DNA of 64,000 nt from Alphaproteobacteria bacterium (GTDB lineage Bacteria > Pseudomonadota > Alphaproteobacteria > Micropepsales > Micropepsaceae). The notes under the pieces are model-generated. The model did not search any database and was not told the origin of the DNA. It worked only from the letters and a program-made list of their open reading frames with translations. The position numbers and the translations under genes were made by a program. The stretch is from positions 1 through 64,000 of the forward strand of contig JAJPHG010000018.1 of the NCBI GenBank assembly GCA_021325375.1, given 5' to 3'. Shown in pieces: positions 34,056-43,556 of this stretch; the stretch's first letter is position 1; every line of letters begins with the position of its first letter.

Positions 34056-35096
34056 GTGCCGATTTTCCGTCAGATGTTCGATCCGGCGTCGTCGACCTAC
34101 ACCTACCTGCTCGCGGATGGCGGAGAGGCGCTGCTGATCGATCCCGTCCTCGAGCAGGCCCATCGCGACCGCGCGTTGATCGAGGAGCTCGACCTGACCC
34201 TGGTCGCGACCCTGGAGACCCACATCCATGCCGATCACGTCACCGGCGCGTGGCTGCTCAGGCGGCGTTTCGCCAGCGAGATATACCTGTCGGCGGAGAG
34301 CGGCGCGGAGGGCGCGGACCGCTACCTGAAGGACGGCGACCGCATCTCCTTCGGCATGCGCTCGCTGGGCGTGCGCGCGACGCCCGGTCATACCGCGGGC
34401 TGCGTGACCTATGTGCTCGACGGCGAGGAGATGGCGTTCACGGGCGATTGCCTGCTCATCCGCGGCTGCGGGCGCACCGATTTCCAGGGCGGCGATCCGT
34501 CGGCGATGTTCCGCTCGGTGCGCGAGCGCATCTTCGCGCTGCCCGACGAATGCCCGCTCTATCCCGCGCACGACTATCGCGGCCTGACCTCGACCAGCGT
34601 CGGCGAGGAGCGCGCGTTCAATCCCAGGCTGGGTGACGCCTTGAGCGAGGGCGAGTTCGCGCTCTATATGAGGAACCTCGGCCTGCCGCATCCCAAGCAG
34701 ATGGATGCGGCGGTGCCGGCGAACCTGAAATGCGGCTATATCGAAGGAGCTGCCATGGCCGATCCCGACTGGGCGCCTCTCACCTACAATTTCGCCGGCT
34801 TCTGGGAGATCGAGCCGCACTGGGTCGAGCAGAACGCCGACAAGGTGCAGATCCTCGACGTGCGCGAGCCGGACGAGTTCACCGGGCCGCTCGGCCATAT
34901 CCGCGGGGCTGTGCTGATCCCTTTGGGGACCTTGAAAGCCCGCGCGGGCGCACTGTCGAAAGACAAGCCCATCGTCGCGGTGTGCCGCGTCGGCGGCCGC
35001 TCGGCGCAGGCAATCAATATCCTGCGCCAGGCCGGCTTCGACAATCTCGCCAACCTTCCCGGCGGCATGATGCGCTGGCGGCAGGAGGGGCGGTAG
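34056..35096 (+). CDS. Persulfide dioxygenase-like metallo-beta-lactamase fused to rhodanese
   Basis: A 346-aa two-domain protein. Residues 1-230 are an ETHE1-like metallo-beta-lactamase domain: [15 protein letters not shown] (iron ligands), [34 protein letters not shown] and [10 protein letters not shown]. Residues ~255-345 are a rhodanese domain with the active-site Cys in [13 protein letters not shown]. Such fusions oxidise glutathione persulfide to sulfite and handle sulfane sulfur. It starts at GTG 34056 behind AAGGGAG. It is divergent from uvrC and followed by a palindromic doublet, an insertion between folB and uvrC. Confidence 0.9.
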   Translation: MPIFRQMFDPASSTYTYLLADGGEALLIDPVLEQAHRDRALIEELDLTLVATLETHIHADHVTGAWLLRRRFASEIYLSAESGAEGADRYLKDGDRISFGMRSLGVRATPGHTAGCVTYVLDGEEMAFTGDCLLIRGCGRTDFQGGDPSAMFRSVRERIFALPDECPLYPAHDYRGLTSTSVGEERAFNPRLGDALSEGEFALYMRNLGLPHPKQMDAAVPANLKCGYIEGAAMADPDWAPLTYNFAGFWEIEPHWVEQNADKVQILDVREPDEFTGPLGHIRGAVLIPLGTLKARAGALSKDKPIVAVCRVGGRSAQAINILRQAGFDNLANLPGGMMRWRQEGR

Positions 35097-35114
35097 CGCC
35101 AAGCGGTGCGCCGC

Positions 35115-35214
35115 CCTTCGAGGCTCGCTCCGCTCGCACCTCAGGGTGACGCACCTATTGATAGAAACAATCTCGTCATCCTGAGGTGCGAGCCCGAAGG
35201 GCGAGCCTCGAAGG
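35115..35214. repeat. REPIN-like doublet between the rhodanese fusion and folB
   Basis: Arms at 35115-35150 (CCTTCGAGGCTCGCTCCGCT and onward to CTCAGGGTGAC) and 35175-35214 (GTCATCCTGAGGTGCGAGCC and onward to CTCGAAGG) are long imperfect inverted repeats. The 140-bp gap holds nothing else I can see. Confidence 0.75.
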
Positions 35215-35236
35215 ATGACCCATGGTCGCAGCAAGT

Positions 35237-35596
35237 TTATGTCCGCTCGCGCTCGATCTCCACGCCCGCGGCTTGCGCATCGGCGATGGCTTCGGGCTTT
35301 TCGACGCGCACGCGCGCCTTCAGCACCCGCGCATCCTCGAGGCAGATCGCGGCAATCTCCTCGGCCAGGGTCTCGACCAGATGCACGTGCCGGCTCAGCG
35401 CATGCGCGCGGATGCGGTCGACGAGGGCGCAGTAGTCCACCACGCTGCTGAGGTCGTGATCGTCGGCCGGCGTGTCCAAGACCGAAAGATCGAAATTGAT
35501 CCGCACCTTCTGCGTGCGGCCCTTTTCGCGGTGATAGACGCCGATATGCATCGGGAATTCGAGATCGCGGACGGTGATGTGGCGGACCTTGCTCAT
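35237..35596 (-). CDS. folB: Dihydroneopterin aldolase
   Basis: A 119-aa FolB. Visible: [20 protein letters not shown] (N-terminal strand and conserved IGV), [12 protein letters not shown], the [20 protein letters not shown] segment, [17 protein letters not shown] and [11 protein letters not shown] (Lys of the active site and the K-P motif). It converts dihydroneopterin to 6-hydroxymethyl-dihydropterin in folate synthesis. It overlaps the upstream SDR gene by four bases. Confidence 0.94.
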   Translation of the reverse strand: MSKVRHITVRDLEFPMHIGVYHREKGRTQKVRINFDLSVLDTPADDHDLSSVVDYCALVDRIRAHALSRHVHLVETLAEEIAAICLEDARVLKARVRVEKPEAIADAQAAGVEIERERT

Positions 35597-36327
35597 TCCT
35601 GCACCGTCGCGTCGGGGGTTTGCCAGGCGATGTGCTGGCCGCCGTCGACCGCGATCATCTCGCCCGTCACCGAGCGCGCCTCCAGCAGATAGCGCACCGC
35701 GCCGACGAGATCGGCGACATCCGCGCCGCGGCCGAGCGGCGTGGCGGCGCGCTGCCGGGCGTAAGCCTCTTCGCTCTGGCGCGCGCCGATGAAGCTTGGG
35801 CCCGGCGCCACCGCGTTGACGCGCACTTGCGGGGCGAGCGCCTGCGCCATGGTCCGCGTCAGCCAGTGCAGGCCGGCGCGGCTGATGCCGTAGCTCATGA
35901 ATTGCGGAGTCGGCTTGAGCACGCGCTGGTCGATGATGTTGACGATCGCGCCTTCGCGTTGGCCGAGCTGGGCCGCGAAATTCTGCGCCAGCACGAACGG
36001 CGCGCGAAGATTTATCTCCATGTGGCGGTCCCAGGAGGCCCGCGTCGCGCTCTTGAACTCGTCGTACTCGAAGATCGAGGCGTTGTTGATCAGTGCATCC
36101 AGCGCGCCCGCCTTGCCGATCAGGCCTTGAACCTCGTTTTCGCGGGCGAGATCGGCTTTGACGGCCGTGGCGTTGACGCCGAGCGCGGCCGCGTCGGACA
36201 CGGTCGCACGCGCCTCATCCTGCGAACCGTTGTAATGCACGACGACGTTCCAGCCGGCACGGGCCAGGTCGAGCACGATGGCGCGGCCGAACCGCTTGGC
36301 GCCTCCCGTGACGAGGACCGTCTTCAT
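35593..36327 (-). CDS. SDR family oxidoreductase, possible pteridine reductase
   Basis: A 244-aa short-chain dehydrogenase. The cofactor loop is [15 protein letters not shown], followed by [22 protein letters not shown] and [12 protein letters not shown]. The catalytic Tyr-Lys is not canonical: the expected YxxxK region reads [12 protein letters not shown], with Arg at the Lys position. The [10 protein letters not shown] style loop and the coupling to folB resemble FolM/pteridine-reductase-like SDRs. It overlaps folB by four bases, supporting a pterin role; this is inference. Confidence 0.88.
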   Translation of the reverse strand: MKTVLVTGGAKRFGRAIVLDLARAGWNVVVHYNGSQDEARATVSDAAALGVNATAVKADLARENEVQGLIGKAGALDALINNASIFEYDEFKSATRASWDRHMEINLRAPFVLAQNFAAQLGQREGAIVNIIDQRVLKPTPQFMSYGISRAGLHWLTRTMAQALAPQVRVNAVAPGPSFIGARQSEEAYARQRAATPLGRGADVADLVGAVRYLLEARSVTGEMIAVDGGQHIAWQTPDATVQE

Positions 36328-36329
36328 CG

Positions 36330-37352
36330 TCAGCTCACGAAGCCCACGACGCGCTTCACCTCGGCCATGATCGGGGCGGCGATGGCGCGGGCTTTGGTGG
36401 CGCTCTCCTTCAGGATGCGGTCGAGCTCGGCCTCGTCGGCGAGCAGGCGACGCATCCCGTCGGCGATGGGCGCGATCTTAGCGACGGTGAGATCGGCGAG
36501 CGCGTTCTTGAACTCCGAGAACTGCCTGCCGCCGAACTCGCCCATCACCGTTGCAGCCGTGGTATCGGCGAGCGCCGCGTAGATGTTGATCAGGTTCTCG
36601 GCTTCGGGCCTGCCTTCGAACTCCTTCTTGTCGGCGGGCAGGGGGAGCGGATCGGTCTTGGCCTTGCGGATCTTCTGCGCGATCACCTCGGCGCTGTCGG
36701 TCAGGTTGATGCGCGAATTGTCGCTCTCCTCCGTCTTCGACATCTTCTTGGTGCCGTCGCGCAGGCTCATCACCCGCGTCGCGGGGCCGGTGATCACCGG
36801 CTCGGGCAGGGGGAAAAAGTCGGGCACGCCGAAATCGTTGTTGAACTTCTGCGCGATGTCGCGCGCGAGCTCGAGGTGCTGCTTCTGGTCCTCGCCCACC
36901 GGCACGTGCGTTGCCTTGTAGACGAGGATGTCCGCCGCCATCAGCACCGGATAGGTGTAGAGGCCGACGGAGGAGCGCTCCTTGTGCTTGCCGCTCTTCT
37001 CCTTGAACTGGGTCATGCGGTCGAGCCAGCCCAGCCGCGCCACGCAATTGAAGATCCAGGCGAGCTCGGCATGCTGCGCCACCGCCGACTGCGCGAAGAT
37101 CGGCGTGCGCGCAGGCTCCACGCCGGCCGCGATATAGGCGGCCGTGACCTCGCGCGTCGCGCGGCGCACGTCGTCGGCCTTGGCATAGCCGGAATCCTGG
37201 GTGAGCGCGTGCATGTCCACGACGCAGAACAGGCAGGGCATCTCGTTCTGCATCCGGACCCAGTTCTTGAGCGCGCCCAGATAGTTGCCGAGGTGCAGCG
37301 TGTTCGTCGGCTGCATGCCGGAAAGGACGAGCTGGGGGTGGGTCGCGGACAT
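36330..37352 (-). CDS. trpS: Tryptophan-tRNA ligase
   Basis: A 340-aa class I synthetase. The HIGH-like motif is [15 protein letters not shown]; the KMSKS loop reads [16 protein letters not shown]. Other typical parts: [33 protein letters not shown] and [20 protein letters not shown]. The ATG at 37352 matches the family start; the frame is open further upstream into a palindromic repeat. Two bases separate its stop from the SDR start, so it leads trpS-SDR-folB on the same strand. It follows glnD in direction, but the GIY-YIG cassette lies between. Confidence 0.95.
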   Translation of the reverse strand: MSATHPQLVLSGMQPTNTLHLGNYLGALKNWVRMQNEMPCLFCVVDMHALTQDSGYAKADDVRRATREVTAAYIAAGVEPARTPIFAQSAVAQHAELAWIFNCVARLGWLDRMTQFKEKSGKHKERSSVGLYTYPVLMAADILVYKATHVPVGEDQKQHLELARDIAQKFNNDFGVPDFFPLPEPVITGPATRVMSLRDGTKKMSKTEESDNSRINLTDSAEVIAQKIRKAKTDPLPLPADKKEFEGRPEAENLINIYAALADTTAATVMGEFGGRQFSEFKNALADLTVAKIAPIADGMRRLLADEAELDRILKESATKARAIAAPIMAEVKRVVGFVS

Positions 37353-37417
37353 GGGCTGGCTCTCGAAAAGGCGGGGTTTATGCTCCCGGAACACAATTCC
37401 AGCAAGCCCAATCGCTT

Positions 37418-37857
37418 TTTCACCATGGCCGGGGCTTGACCCGGCCACCCAGCCGCCGCGCGTCGGCGCGGCGAATGACCTTGACTGCCGGTAAGATTCC
37501 ACAAATCCTGCTTATATGCCAAGTGGCTTCGTCTATATCCTCGCCAGCAAGCGAAACGGGACGCTCTATACCGGCGTGACATCGCAGCTCATCGAGCGCG
37601 TCGCGACGCATCGCGAGGGGCGGGGATCGAAATTCGTCACTAAGTACAACGTCACGCAGCTCGTCTGGTACGAGGAGCATCCGATGTACGTCGATGCCAT
37701 TCAGCGAGAGACGAACATCAAGCGATGGAATCGCGCGTGGAAGATCGCGCTGATTGAGAGGCAAAATCCGGAATGGAAGGATTTGTTCGAGACGCTTTTC
37801 TGATGGGCTCGCTGCGCGAGCCGCTGGGTGGCCGGGTCAAGCCCGGCCATGGTGAAA
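37418..37857. mobile_element. Inverted-repeat-bounded GIY-YIG cassette
   Basis: Arms 37418-37452 and 37823-37857 are inverted repeats of about 35 bases differing by one extra G in the left copy. The core is the hairpin CATGGCCGGGG-CTTGA-CCCGGCCACCCAG, i.e. a member of the GTCATGGCC palindrome family. The only gene inside is the 95-codon GIY-YIG ORF, filling most of the 440 bp. The cassette lies between glnD and trpS. No target duplication was found by eye. Calling it mobile is an inference. Confidence 0.6.
37516..37803 (+). CDS. GIY-YIG nuclease family protein
   Basis: A 95-aa stand-alone GIY-YIG domain of the YhbQ/UPF0213-like kind. The two strands of the motif are FVYILASKRNGTLYTGVTSQ, then IERVATHREG with the conserved Arg, and the catalytic Glu in AIQRETNIKRWNR. 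The C-terminus (WKIALIERQNPEWKDLF) is typical. It has no extra DNA-binding domain. Opposite in strand to glnD and trpS, it is enclosed by long inverted repeats. Members are often present in many copies in alphaproteobacterial genomes and their biological role is unsettled. Confidence 0.9.
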   Translation: MPSGFVYILASKRNGTLYTGVTSQLIERVATHREGRGSKFVTKYNVTQLVWYEEHPMYVDAIQRETNIKRWNRAWKIALIERQNPEWKDLFETLF

Positions 37858-37861
37858 TAAT

Positions 37862-40591
37862 TTAAACTTCTGCCTTTTCTCCGGCCAACGCCGCAACCAC
37901 CCGCTCCTCCACAGCCTTCAGCCGCTCGGGATGCACGATCTTGTGGCCGAAGCCGTCGCGAACGTAGAAGACGTCCATGGCCCGCTCGCCATAGGTCGAC
38001 ACGATCGCCGACGAGATCGACAGGCCCTGCTCGAACAAGGCGCGCGTCACCTCGTAGAGCAGGCCGGGGCGGTCCAGGCCTTCGACCTCCATCACCGTCG
38101 CGGTCGTCGACGCCTCGTTGTCGAAGCGCACGCGCGGACGCACCCTGAACGCGGTCGTGCGCCGCATCGGCTTGCGCCGCGCGAGCTGGGCACGCGGCGT
38201 CGTCTCACCCGTCAGCGTCTTGAGGATCGTCCGGCGCAGGCGCTCGATGCGCGCGGCGTCGCCGAACGGGCCGCCCTCGGCATCCTGCACCGAGAAGACG
38301 TCGAGCGCGACGCCGTCGCTGGTGGTGAACACCTTCGCGTCCACGATCGAGCCGCCCGAGACCGCGATGGCGCCGGCGAGCTGCGAGAACAGGCCGGGGT
38401 GGTCGGGCGTGGCGATAACGATCTCGGTCACGGCGCGGAAGGCGTTGCTCTCGGCGGCGAGCGCGAGCGGCTCGCCCGTCTCGTCCATGCGCGTCATCAG
38501 CCGCGCATGGCGCTCGTGCGCTTCCTGCTCGAAGGCGAGCCAGTAGCTGTCGTAGTGGCGCGTGAGCGCGCGCGTTCGCGCGGGTTCGGCAATATCGGCG
38601 ATGCGCGCAACGAGAGCGTCCTTGGCTTCGCCGACGCGCGCGGTGCGGGCGGGGGCCGCGTCGCCGCCGGTCATCAGCGCCTCGGCCTCGTAGTAGAGCT
38701 CGCGCAGGAGCTGGCCCTTCCAGCCGTTCCATACGCCGGGTCCGACCGCGCGGATATCGGCGACGGTGAGCACGAGCAGAAGACGCAGCATCTCCGGCGA
38801 TTGCACCGCGCCCACGAAATCGCGCACGGTCTTGGGATCGGAGAGATCACGCCGCTGCGCCGTGTCGCTCATCACCAGATGGTTCTTGACCAGCCAGGCG
38901 ACCGCGGCGGTATCTTCCGGCGAGAGGCCGAAGCGCGGGCAGAGGCGCTGCGCGATCGCCGCACCCTCGTCGGAATGATCGCCCTTCATGCCCTTGGCGA
39001 TGTCGTGCATCAATATCGCGCAATAGAGCGCCTCGCGCGATTTGATGCGCTTGACGATGTCGCTGGAGAGCGGATGCTCGGCCTTCATCTCGCCGCGCTC
39101 GATCGCCGCCACGTTGCCCACCGCGCGGATCAGGTGCTCGTCGACGGTGTAGTGGTGGTACATGTTGAACTGCATCAGCGCCACGACGCGGCCGAACTCC
39201 GGCACGAAGCGGCCGAAGACCCCCGCCTCGTTCATGTGCCTGAGCGCGCGCTCCGGATCGCGGCGCGAGGAGAGGATCGAAAGGAAGAGGCGATTGGCCT
39301 CGGGATCGGCGCGCAGCGCGTCGTCGATGAGGTCGAGCGAGCGCGTGATGGTGCGTAAAGCGCTGGGATGCACGTCGACGTTCTTCTCGTCGGCGATGTG
39401 GAAGATGCGGATCAGCGCTTTGGGATCGCGCTCGAAGGCGCCTTCGCGCGCGTTCAGCCGCCCGTTCTCGACGTAGAAATCCTCGTCCTCCGAACGCGGC
39501 TTGAGGAACCCGGGCAAGAGCCGCGACAGCGCGGGCTTGGGCTTGCGGTTCTGCTCCTCCAGCGCGGCGCAGAAGATGCGGGTGAGATCGCCCACGTCCT
39601 TGGCGACGAGAAAATAGGCCTTCATGAATTTCTCGACCGCGCGGCGCGGCTCGGGATCGCTGAAGCCCATGCTTGCCGCGAGCGCGGGCTGCGCGTCGAA
39701 GGAGAGCCGCTCCTCCGCCGGACCCATCAGATAGTGAAGGCGCACGCGCACGTCCCACAGGAAGCGCTCCGCGCTGCGAAAGGTCTCGAACTCGGCCTGG
39801 GTGAAGACGTTGTGCCTGACGAGTTCTCGCGTGTCCTCGGCGCGGTAGAGGTATTTGCCGATCCAATAGAGCGTCTGCAGGTCGCGCAGCCCGCCCTTGC
39901 CCTCCTTGATGTTGGGCTCGACGAGATAGCGGCTGGCGCCCTGGCGGTCGTGGCGCGCGTCGCGCTCGGCGAGCTTGGCCTGCACGAAAGCGGGGCCGTC
40001 GGTCGCCTCCTTCCAGAAATTCGCGCGCAAATCGGCGAACAGCGTCTCGTCGCCGGCGACATGGCGCGCCTCCAGCAGCGCGGTGCGGATCGTGCTGTCC
40101 TGCCTGGCCAGCCGCGAGCATTCGGCGAGCGTGCGCGCGGCATGGCCGACCTTCAGCCCCAGGTCCCACAGCATGTGCAGGATGAACTCGATCACGCTCT
40201 CGCACCATGCGTTGCGCTTGGCGGGGAAGACGAAGAGCAGGTCGATGTCCGAGCCGGGTGCGAGCTCGCCGCGCCCGTAGCCGCCCGTGGCGATGACGGC
40301 CAGATGCTCCGCCGAAGTCGGGTTCTGCGCGTAGTAGAAATGCTTGGTCGCGAAATCGTAGAGCACCTGGATCAGCGCGTCCTGGAGGCGGCTCAGCGCA
40401 TGCGCCGCGTCGAGGCCGGCGAGCGCGCCGCTTTCGACCTCGGCGCGGACCTTGGCGCGCGCGTCCTGGAAGTGTTGCTTGATGAGGCCAAGCGCTTCGC
40501 CGCGCAGCTTGATCTTGTCGGTCTGCGCGCGCGCCAGCGCCGTCAGCGCGCGGCGCAGCTCGTCGGCGTCGAAGGTGAGAAGCTCGGCCAT
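37862..40591 (-). CDS. glnD: [Protein-PII] uridylyltransferase/uridylyl-removing enzyme
   Basis: A 909-aa nitrogen sensor. Order of domains: nucleotidyltransferase with IATGGYGRGELAPGSDIDLL (GG and the DxD pair) near residue 110; a helical middle; an HD domain with ALYCAILMHDIAKGMKGDHS near 495-510; two ACT domains at about 725-800 and 835-905 (TPDHPGLFSQLAGAIAVSGG and EGLDRPGLLYEVTRALFEQG) that bind glutamine. It uridylylates PII proteins when glutamine is low and reverses this when it is high. Length is normal. Its stop codon is five bases from the inverted repeat of the GIY-YIG cassette. Confidence 0.97.
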   Translation of the reverse strand: MAELLTFDADELRRALTALARAQTDKIKLRGEALGLIKQHFQDARAKVRAEVESGALAGLDAAHALSRLQDALIQVLYDFATKHFYYAQNPTSAEHLAVIATGGYGRGELAPGSDIDLLFVFPAKRNAWCESVIEFILHMLWDLGLKVGHAARTLAECSRLARQDSTIRTALLEARHVAGDETLFADLRANFWKEATDGPAFVQAKLAERDARHDRQGASRYLVEPNIKEGKGGLRDLQTLYWIGKYLYRAEDTRELVRHNVFTQAEFETFRSAERFLWDVRVRLHYLMGPAEERLSFDAQPALAASMGFSDPEPRRAVEKFMKAYFLVAKDVGDLTRIFCAALEEQNRKPKPALSRLLPGFLKPRSEDEDFYVENGRLNAREGAFERDPKALIRIFHIADEKNVDVHPSALRTITRSLDLIDDALRADPEANRLFLSILSSRRDPERALRHMNEAGVFGRFVPEFGRVVALMQFNMYHHYTVDEHLIRAVGNVAAIERGEMKAEHPLSSDIVKRIKSREALYCAILMHDIAKGMKGDHSDEGAAIAQRLCPRFGLSPEDTAAVAWLVKNHLVMSDTAQRRDLSDPKTVRDFVGAVQSPEMLRLLLVLTVADIRAVGPGVWNGWKGQLLRELYYEAEALMTGGDAAPARTARVGEAKDALVARIADIAEPARTRALTRHYDSYWLAFEQEAHERHARLMTRMDETGEPLALAAESNAFRAVTEIVIATPDHPGLFSQLAGAIAVSGGSIVDAKVFTTSDGVALDVFSVQDAEGGPFGDAARIERLRRTILKTLTGETTPRAQLARRKPMRRTTAFRVRPRVRFDNEASTTATVMEVEGLDRPGLLYEVTRALFEQGLSISSAIVSTYGERAMDVFYVRDGFGHKIVHPERLKAVEERVVAALAGEKAEV

Positions 40592-40631
40592 CCGTGCCCA
40601 TCAAATGGCGCGGATGGCCGAAAATGCAAGC

Positions 40632-41351
40632 TCACATCTTGGTTTCGGTGGCCGTCGTGTCGTTCGAGGACAGCCAGCGCTGCACCAATCCGGCGAGCCC
40701 CGCGCCGACCAGCGGCATCACCCAGAAGAACCAGAGCTGTCCGATCGCGGCGCCGCCTTGGAAGAACGCGACCCCCATGGAGCGCGCCGGATTGACCGAG
40801 GTGTTGGTCACCGGGATCGAGATCAGATGGATCAGCGTGAGCGCGAGCCCGATGGCGATCGGCGCGAAGCCCGCCGGCTCCTTGTAGGAGGTCGCGCCCA
40901 GGATCACCATCAAGAACATGAAGGTCATCGCGATCTCGCAGACCGCGCCCGCCATCATGGAATAATGCTGCGGCGAGGCATCGCCGTAGCCGTTCGCGGC
41001 GAAGCCCGCGGCGGGATCGAAGCCGCTCGCGCCGCTCGCGATCAGATAGAGCACGGTACCGCCCGCGAAGCCGCCCACGACCTGCGCGATCCAATAGGGC
41101 ACGACGTCCTTCGCCGGGAAGCGTCCGCCAACCCAAAGGCCGAACGTCACCGCCGGATTGAAATGCGCGCCCGAGATGTGTCCGAATGCGTAAGCACCGG
41201 TGAGCACCGTCAGGCCGAAGGCGAGGGCCACGCCCGCATAGCCTATGCCGAAAGCGGGAACGCCCGCCGCGAGCACCGCGGCGCCGCACCCGCCCAGCAC
41301 CAGCCAGAACGTGCCGAAGAACTCCGCCATCAGTCTCTTGGAAATATCCAT
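40632..41351 (-). CDS. aqpZ: Aquaporin Z-type water channel
   Basis: A 239-aa MIP-family channel with six TM segments. The two pore loops are visible: [18 protein letters not shown] (first NPA) and [20 protein letters not shown] (second NPA followed by R-S). AqpZ-like features include the N-terminus [19 protein letters not shown] and the Arg after the second NPA. It should conduct water rather than glycerol. It is a single gene, 40 bases upstream of glnD on the same strand. Confidence 0.95.
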   Translation of the reverse strand: MDISKRLMAEFFGTFWLVLGGCGAAVLAAGVPAFGIGYAGVALAFGLTVLTGAYAFGHISGAHFNPAVTFGLWVGGRFPAKDVVPYWIAQVVGGFAGGTVLYLIASGASGFDPAAGFAANGYGDASPQHYSMMAGAVCEIAMTFMFLMVILGATSYKEPAGFAPIAIGLALTLIHLISIPVTNTSVNPARSMGVAFFQGGAAIGQLWFFWVMPLVGAGLAGLVQRWLSSNDTTATETKM

Positions 41352-41449
41352 CGGATTCTCCTCGATTTCTTTCCGCCCGAATCGGGCGCGACGGGTGCAA
41401 TCCTACACCCGGCCGTGCTACCCTCCGCGTGCATTCAGGAGCATTGGGC

Positions 41450-41818
41450 ATGGCGCGCATTACCGGATTTGGCGGCATTTTCTTCAAAGCCAAGGATCCC
41501 AAGGCGCTTGCCGCCTGGTATCGCGACACGCTCGGCATCGCGATCGAATCGTATGGCGCGGCGCTCTTGCGCTACGACGCGCCCGGCCATCCGGAATTCG
41601 TGGTCTGGAACCCGTTCGCGGAAGGCACCGATTATTTCGCGCCGTCGACGCGCGAGTTCATGATCAATTTCGCCGTCGACGATATCGACGCCATGGTCGC
41701 GGCGCTGGAGGCCAAGGGCGTGACCGTCCTCGGCCGCCAGGACGAATCCTACGGCCGCTTCGCCTGGATCATGGATCCCGAAGGCACCAAGATCGAGCTG
41801 TGGCAGGCAGAGGCCTAG
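41450..41818 (+). CDS. VOC family protein
   Basis: A 122-aa VOC protein: FGGIFFKAKDPKALAAWYRD, TLGIAIESYG, FMINFAVDDIDAMVAALEAK and FAWIMDPEGTKIELWQ. The last motif (DPEG-x-K-I-E-L-W) is characteristic of glyoxalase-related proteins, with Glu as a possible metal ligand. Its start is ATG 41450, eight bases after AGGAG. It ends at 41818 with a CTAG whose complement also serves as the stop of the convergent lipoprotein remnant. No reaction can be assigned. Confidence 0.88.
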   Translation: MARITGFGGIFFKAKDPKALAAWYRDTLGIAIESYGAALLRYDAPGHPEFVVWNPFAEGTDYFAPSTREFMINFAVDDIDAMVAALEAKGVTVLGRQDESYGRFAWIMDPEGTKIELWQAEA

Positions 41819-42059
41819 GTCTGCTGCTGCGTGGGCGAGGATTTCGGCGCGCCGGGATCGACCGGCCCGGCGCAATGGCCCGATACTTCCGCCGTCGACG
41901 CAATCGGATTGTCGTGCTTCTCGACGCTATCCGGCACGAACCGTTTTCCCTGCGCCGGGCATTGCGCCTGAAGCTTCTGCGTCGCCTGATCGGCGAGCAT
42001 GCCGAGCAGCTGGCAAGGCCCATCAATGCCGGGACTATCAGGATCGGGATGAGCTTCAT
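41815..42059 (-). pseudogene. Small lipoprotein gene with an apparent frameshift
   Basis: From ATG 42059 the frame encodes a convincing lipoprotein signal (MKLIPILIVPALMGLASC) but then turns into an Arg-rich out-of-frame stretch. In the -1 frame, from ATG 42000, a 61-aa sequence continues (LADQATQKLQAQCPAQGKRF ... PGAPKSSPTQQQT) with a plausible envelope-protein composition. One missing base near 42003 would join the two into an ~80-aa lipoprotein. It is a sequencing error, a pseudogene or, less likely, a programmed shift. It ends in the CTAG shared with the convergent VOC gene. Confidence 0.6.
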
Positions 42060-42144
42060 GATCTTCCCCGTTTGTCGGTCCTATCCCGGCGCGAGGCGTG
42101 GCCCGCCGGAACCTGGATAAAGCGTGCGTTCCGTGCGCTGCCGG

Positions 42145-42768
42145 TCAGGCCGACGCGGACACGTCCAGCACGCTGAGATGCCGCGCCATGTCGTCCTCGT
42201 CGTCGCTCCATTTGCCGTCCCAGCCGATCATGACCCGAAGAAGATTCGAGTCGGCTTCGATCCCTCTCGCCTGGAGCGTAAGGATGATCTTCGTGGCCTC
42301 GCGCCAAAGAGGCTCGACGCGTCCCAGCCCATCGCGCGGAAATATCTGCAGGCCGTCATGCTCGACCAGGCAGCACAGGTCGCAGCACGCCGGATGGCCG
42401 ATGTCGGCCAGTGTCGGGCTGGCTTCGGGATGTTCCCAGCGGACGATCGTCTCGCCCTGCCAGATCGGCCTGAATTGGCCGCTCGGGTTGGCCTCTTCCA
42501 GCTTGAGAAAAACGATTTTGACCTTCGTGACACCCAGCCATCGCCGCGGGTTGCGGACCTGGGCGTGGAACCAGCGCGCGCCCACCGTCCGATCACCGAG
42601 CACATAGCCCGTCTTGACCGAGTTGGACTTCAACACAAGCTCCAGCTTGGGCGGGAACAGCACGCGCTGAATCCGGCTGGCGAACAGCGCGACGATGACG
42701 GCCGCGATGGTTCCGATCGCGGCGAGCGCCTGCACGATCCAGCTCAACCAGAATTGCCACGTCGGCAT
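42145..42768 (-). CDS. Membrane-anchored hypothetical protein
   Basis: A 207-aa protein with one N-terminal TM helix (about residues 5-28, FWLSWIVQALAAIGTIAAVI) and a cytoplasmic or periplasmic beta-rich domain. Four cysteines occur within HPACCDLCCLVEHDG, a possible metal site. The C-terminus is acidic (DGKWSDDEDDMARHLS). I chose ATG 42768 with GGGGAG six bases upstream over a GTG at 42786. The layout resembles small N-terminal-TM orphan proteins; I do not recognise the family. Confidence 0.7.
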   Translation of the reverse strand: MPTWQFWLSWIVQALAAIGTIAAVIVALFASRIQRVLFPPKLELVLKSNSVKTGYVLGDRTVGARWFHAQVRNPRRWLGVTKVKIVFLKLEEANPSGQFRPIWQGETIVRWEHPEASPTLADIGHPACCDLCCLVEHDGLQIFPRDGLGRVEPLWREATKIILTLQARGIEADSNLLRVMIGWDGKWSDDEDDMARHLSVLDVSASA

Positions 42769-42858
42769 CGTACGCTCCCCTTCCACGGCGAAGGTGAGTT
42801 TCGTCGAAAGCTCTTCGCTTTACAATTGCCGGTAGTTTTCGGCGTCGCGCGCCGCCGC

Positions 42859-43473
42859 TCACCACGTCTCGCTCAGCGGCACGTAGCCCGGGGTCGAGGC
42901 GACGCGGGTGAGCCAGGCGGTGACGCCCGGATAGCGTGTCAGGTCGAAGCCGCCTTCCGTGGCGCTGTGGGTGTAGCCGTAGAGCGCGATGTCGGCGATG
43001 GAATAGCGCCCGCCCGCGAACCAGTCGCGGCCCGAAAGGCGCGTCTCCATCACGGCGAGCGCGGCGTTGCCCTTCTCGTGCCATTCGCCGATGAGATGGC
43101 GCTTCTTGTCGAGCTCGGATTTGGGCGCATAGGCGAGCCAGAAGCGCGCGACGGCGATATAGGGCTCGTGGCTGTACTGCTCGAAGAACATCCATTGCAG
43201 CGTCTCGGCACGGCCCCATTTGTCGTCGGGCACGAGCTTGGTTCCCTCGGCGAGGTACCACAGGATCGCGCCGGATTCGGGCAGGAACCGCCCGTCGTCG
43301 AGCTCGAGCAGCGGCACGCGGCCGTTGGGGTTCTTCGACAGGTAGTCCGGCTTGCGCGTCGAGCCGTCGTGCAGGCCGTAATCCCTGAGCGCGAGTGGCT
43401 GGCCTAGCTGGCGCGCGGCCAGCCGCACCTTGTAGCAATTGCCGGAGACGTGCATCTGATGAAGCGTGAGCAT
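42859..43473 (-). CDS. Glutathione S-transferase family protein
   Basis: A 204-aa GST. The thioredoxin-like N-terminal domain shows MLTLHQMHVSGNCYKVRLAA with Ser as the likely catalytic residue, the cis-Pro motif GRVPLLELDDGRFLPESGAI (Glu-Ser contacts glutathione), and a helical C-terminal domain with the N-capping motif YSIADIALYGYTH. Substrate unknown. The start was placed at ATG 43473; a TTG 18 bases upstream is possible. Single leftward gene. Confidence 0.9.
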   Translation of the reverse strand: MLTLHQMHVSGNCYKVRLAARQLGQPLALRDYGLHDGSTRKPDYLSKNPNGRVPLLELDDGRFLPESGAILWYLAEGTKLVPDDKWGRAETLQWMFFEQYSHEPYIAVARFWLAYAPKSELDKKRHLIGEWHEKGNAALAVMETRLSGRDWFAGGRYSIADIALYGYTHSATEGGFDLTRYPGVTAWLTRVASTPGYVPLSETW

Positions 43474-43556
43474 GAGCGCAACTCGTTTCAATCGCGCGCA
43501 GCATGCCCGATTCTCTCATGCGCGTGGCGCTGGCCTCCGTTGCGCCAATGCCGGGT

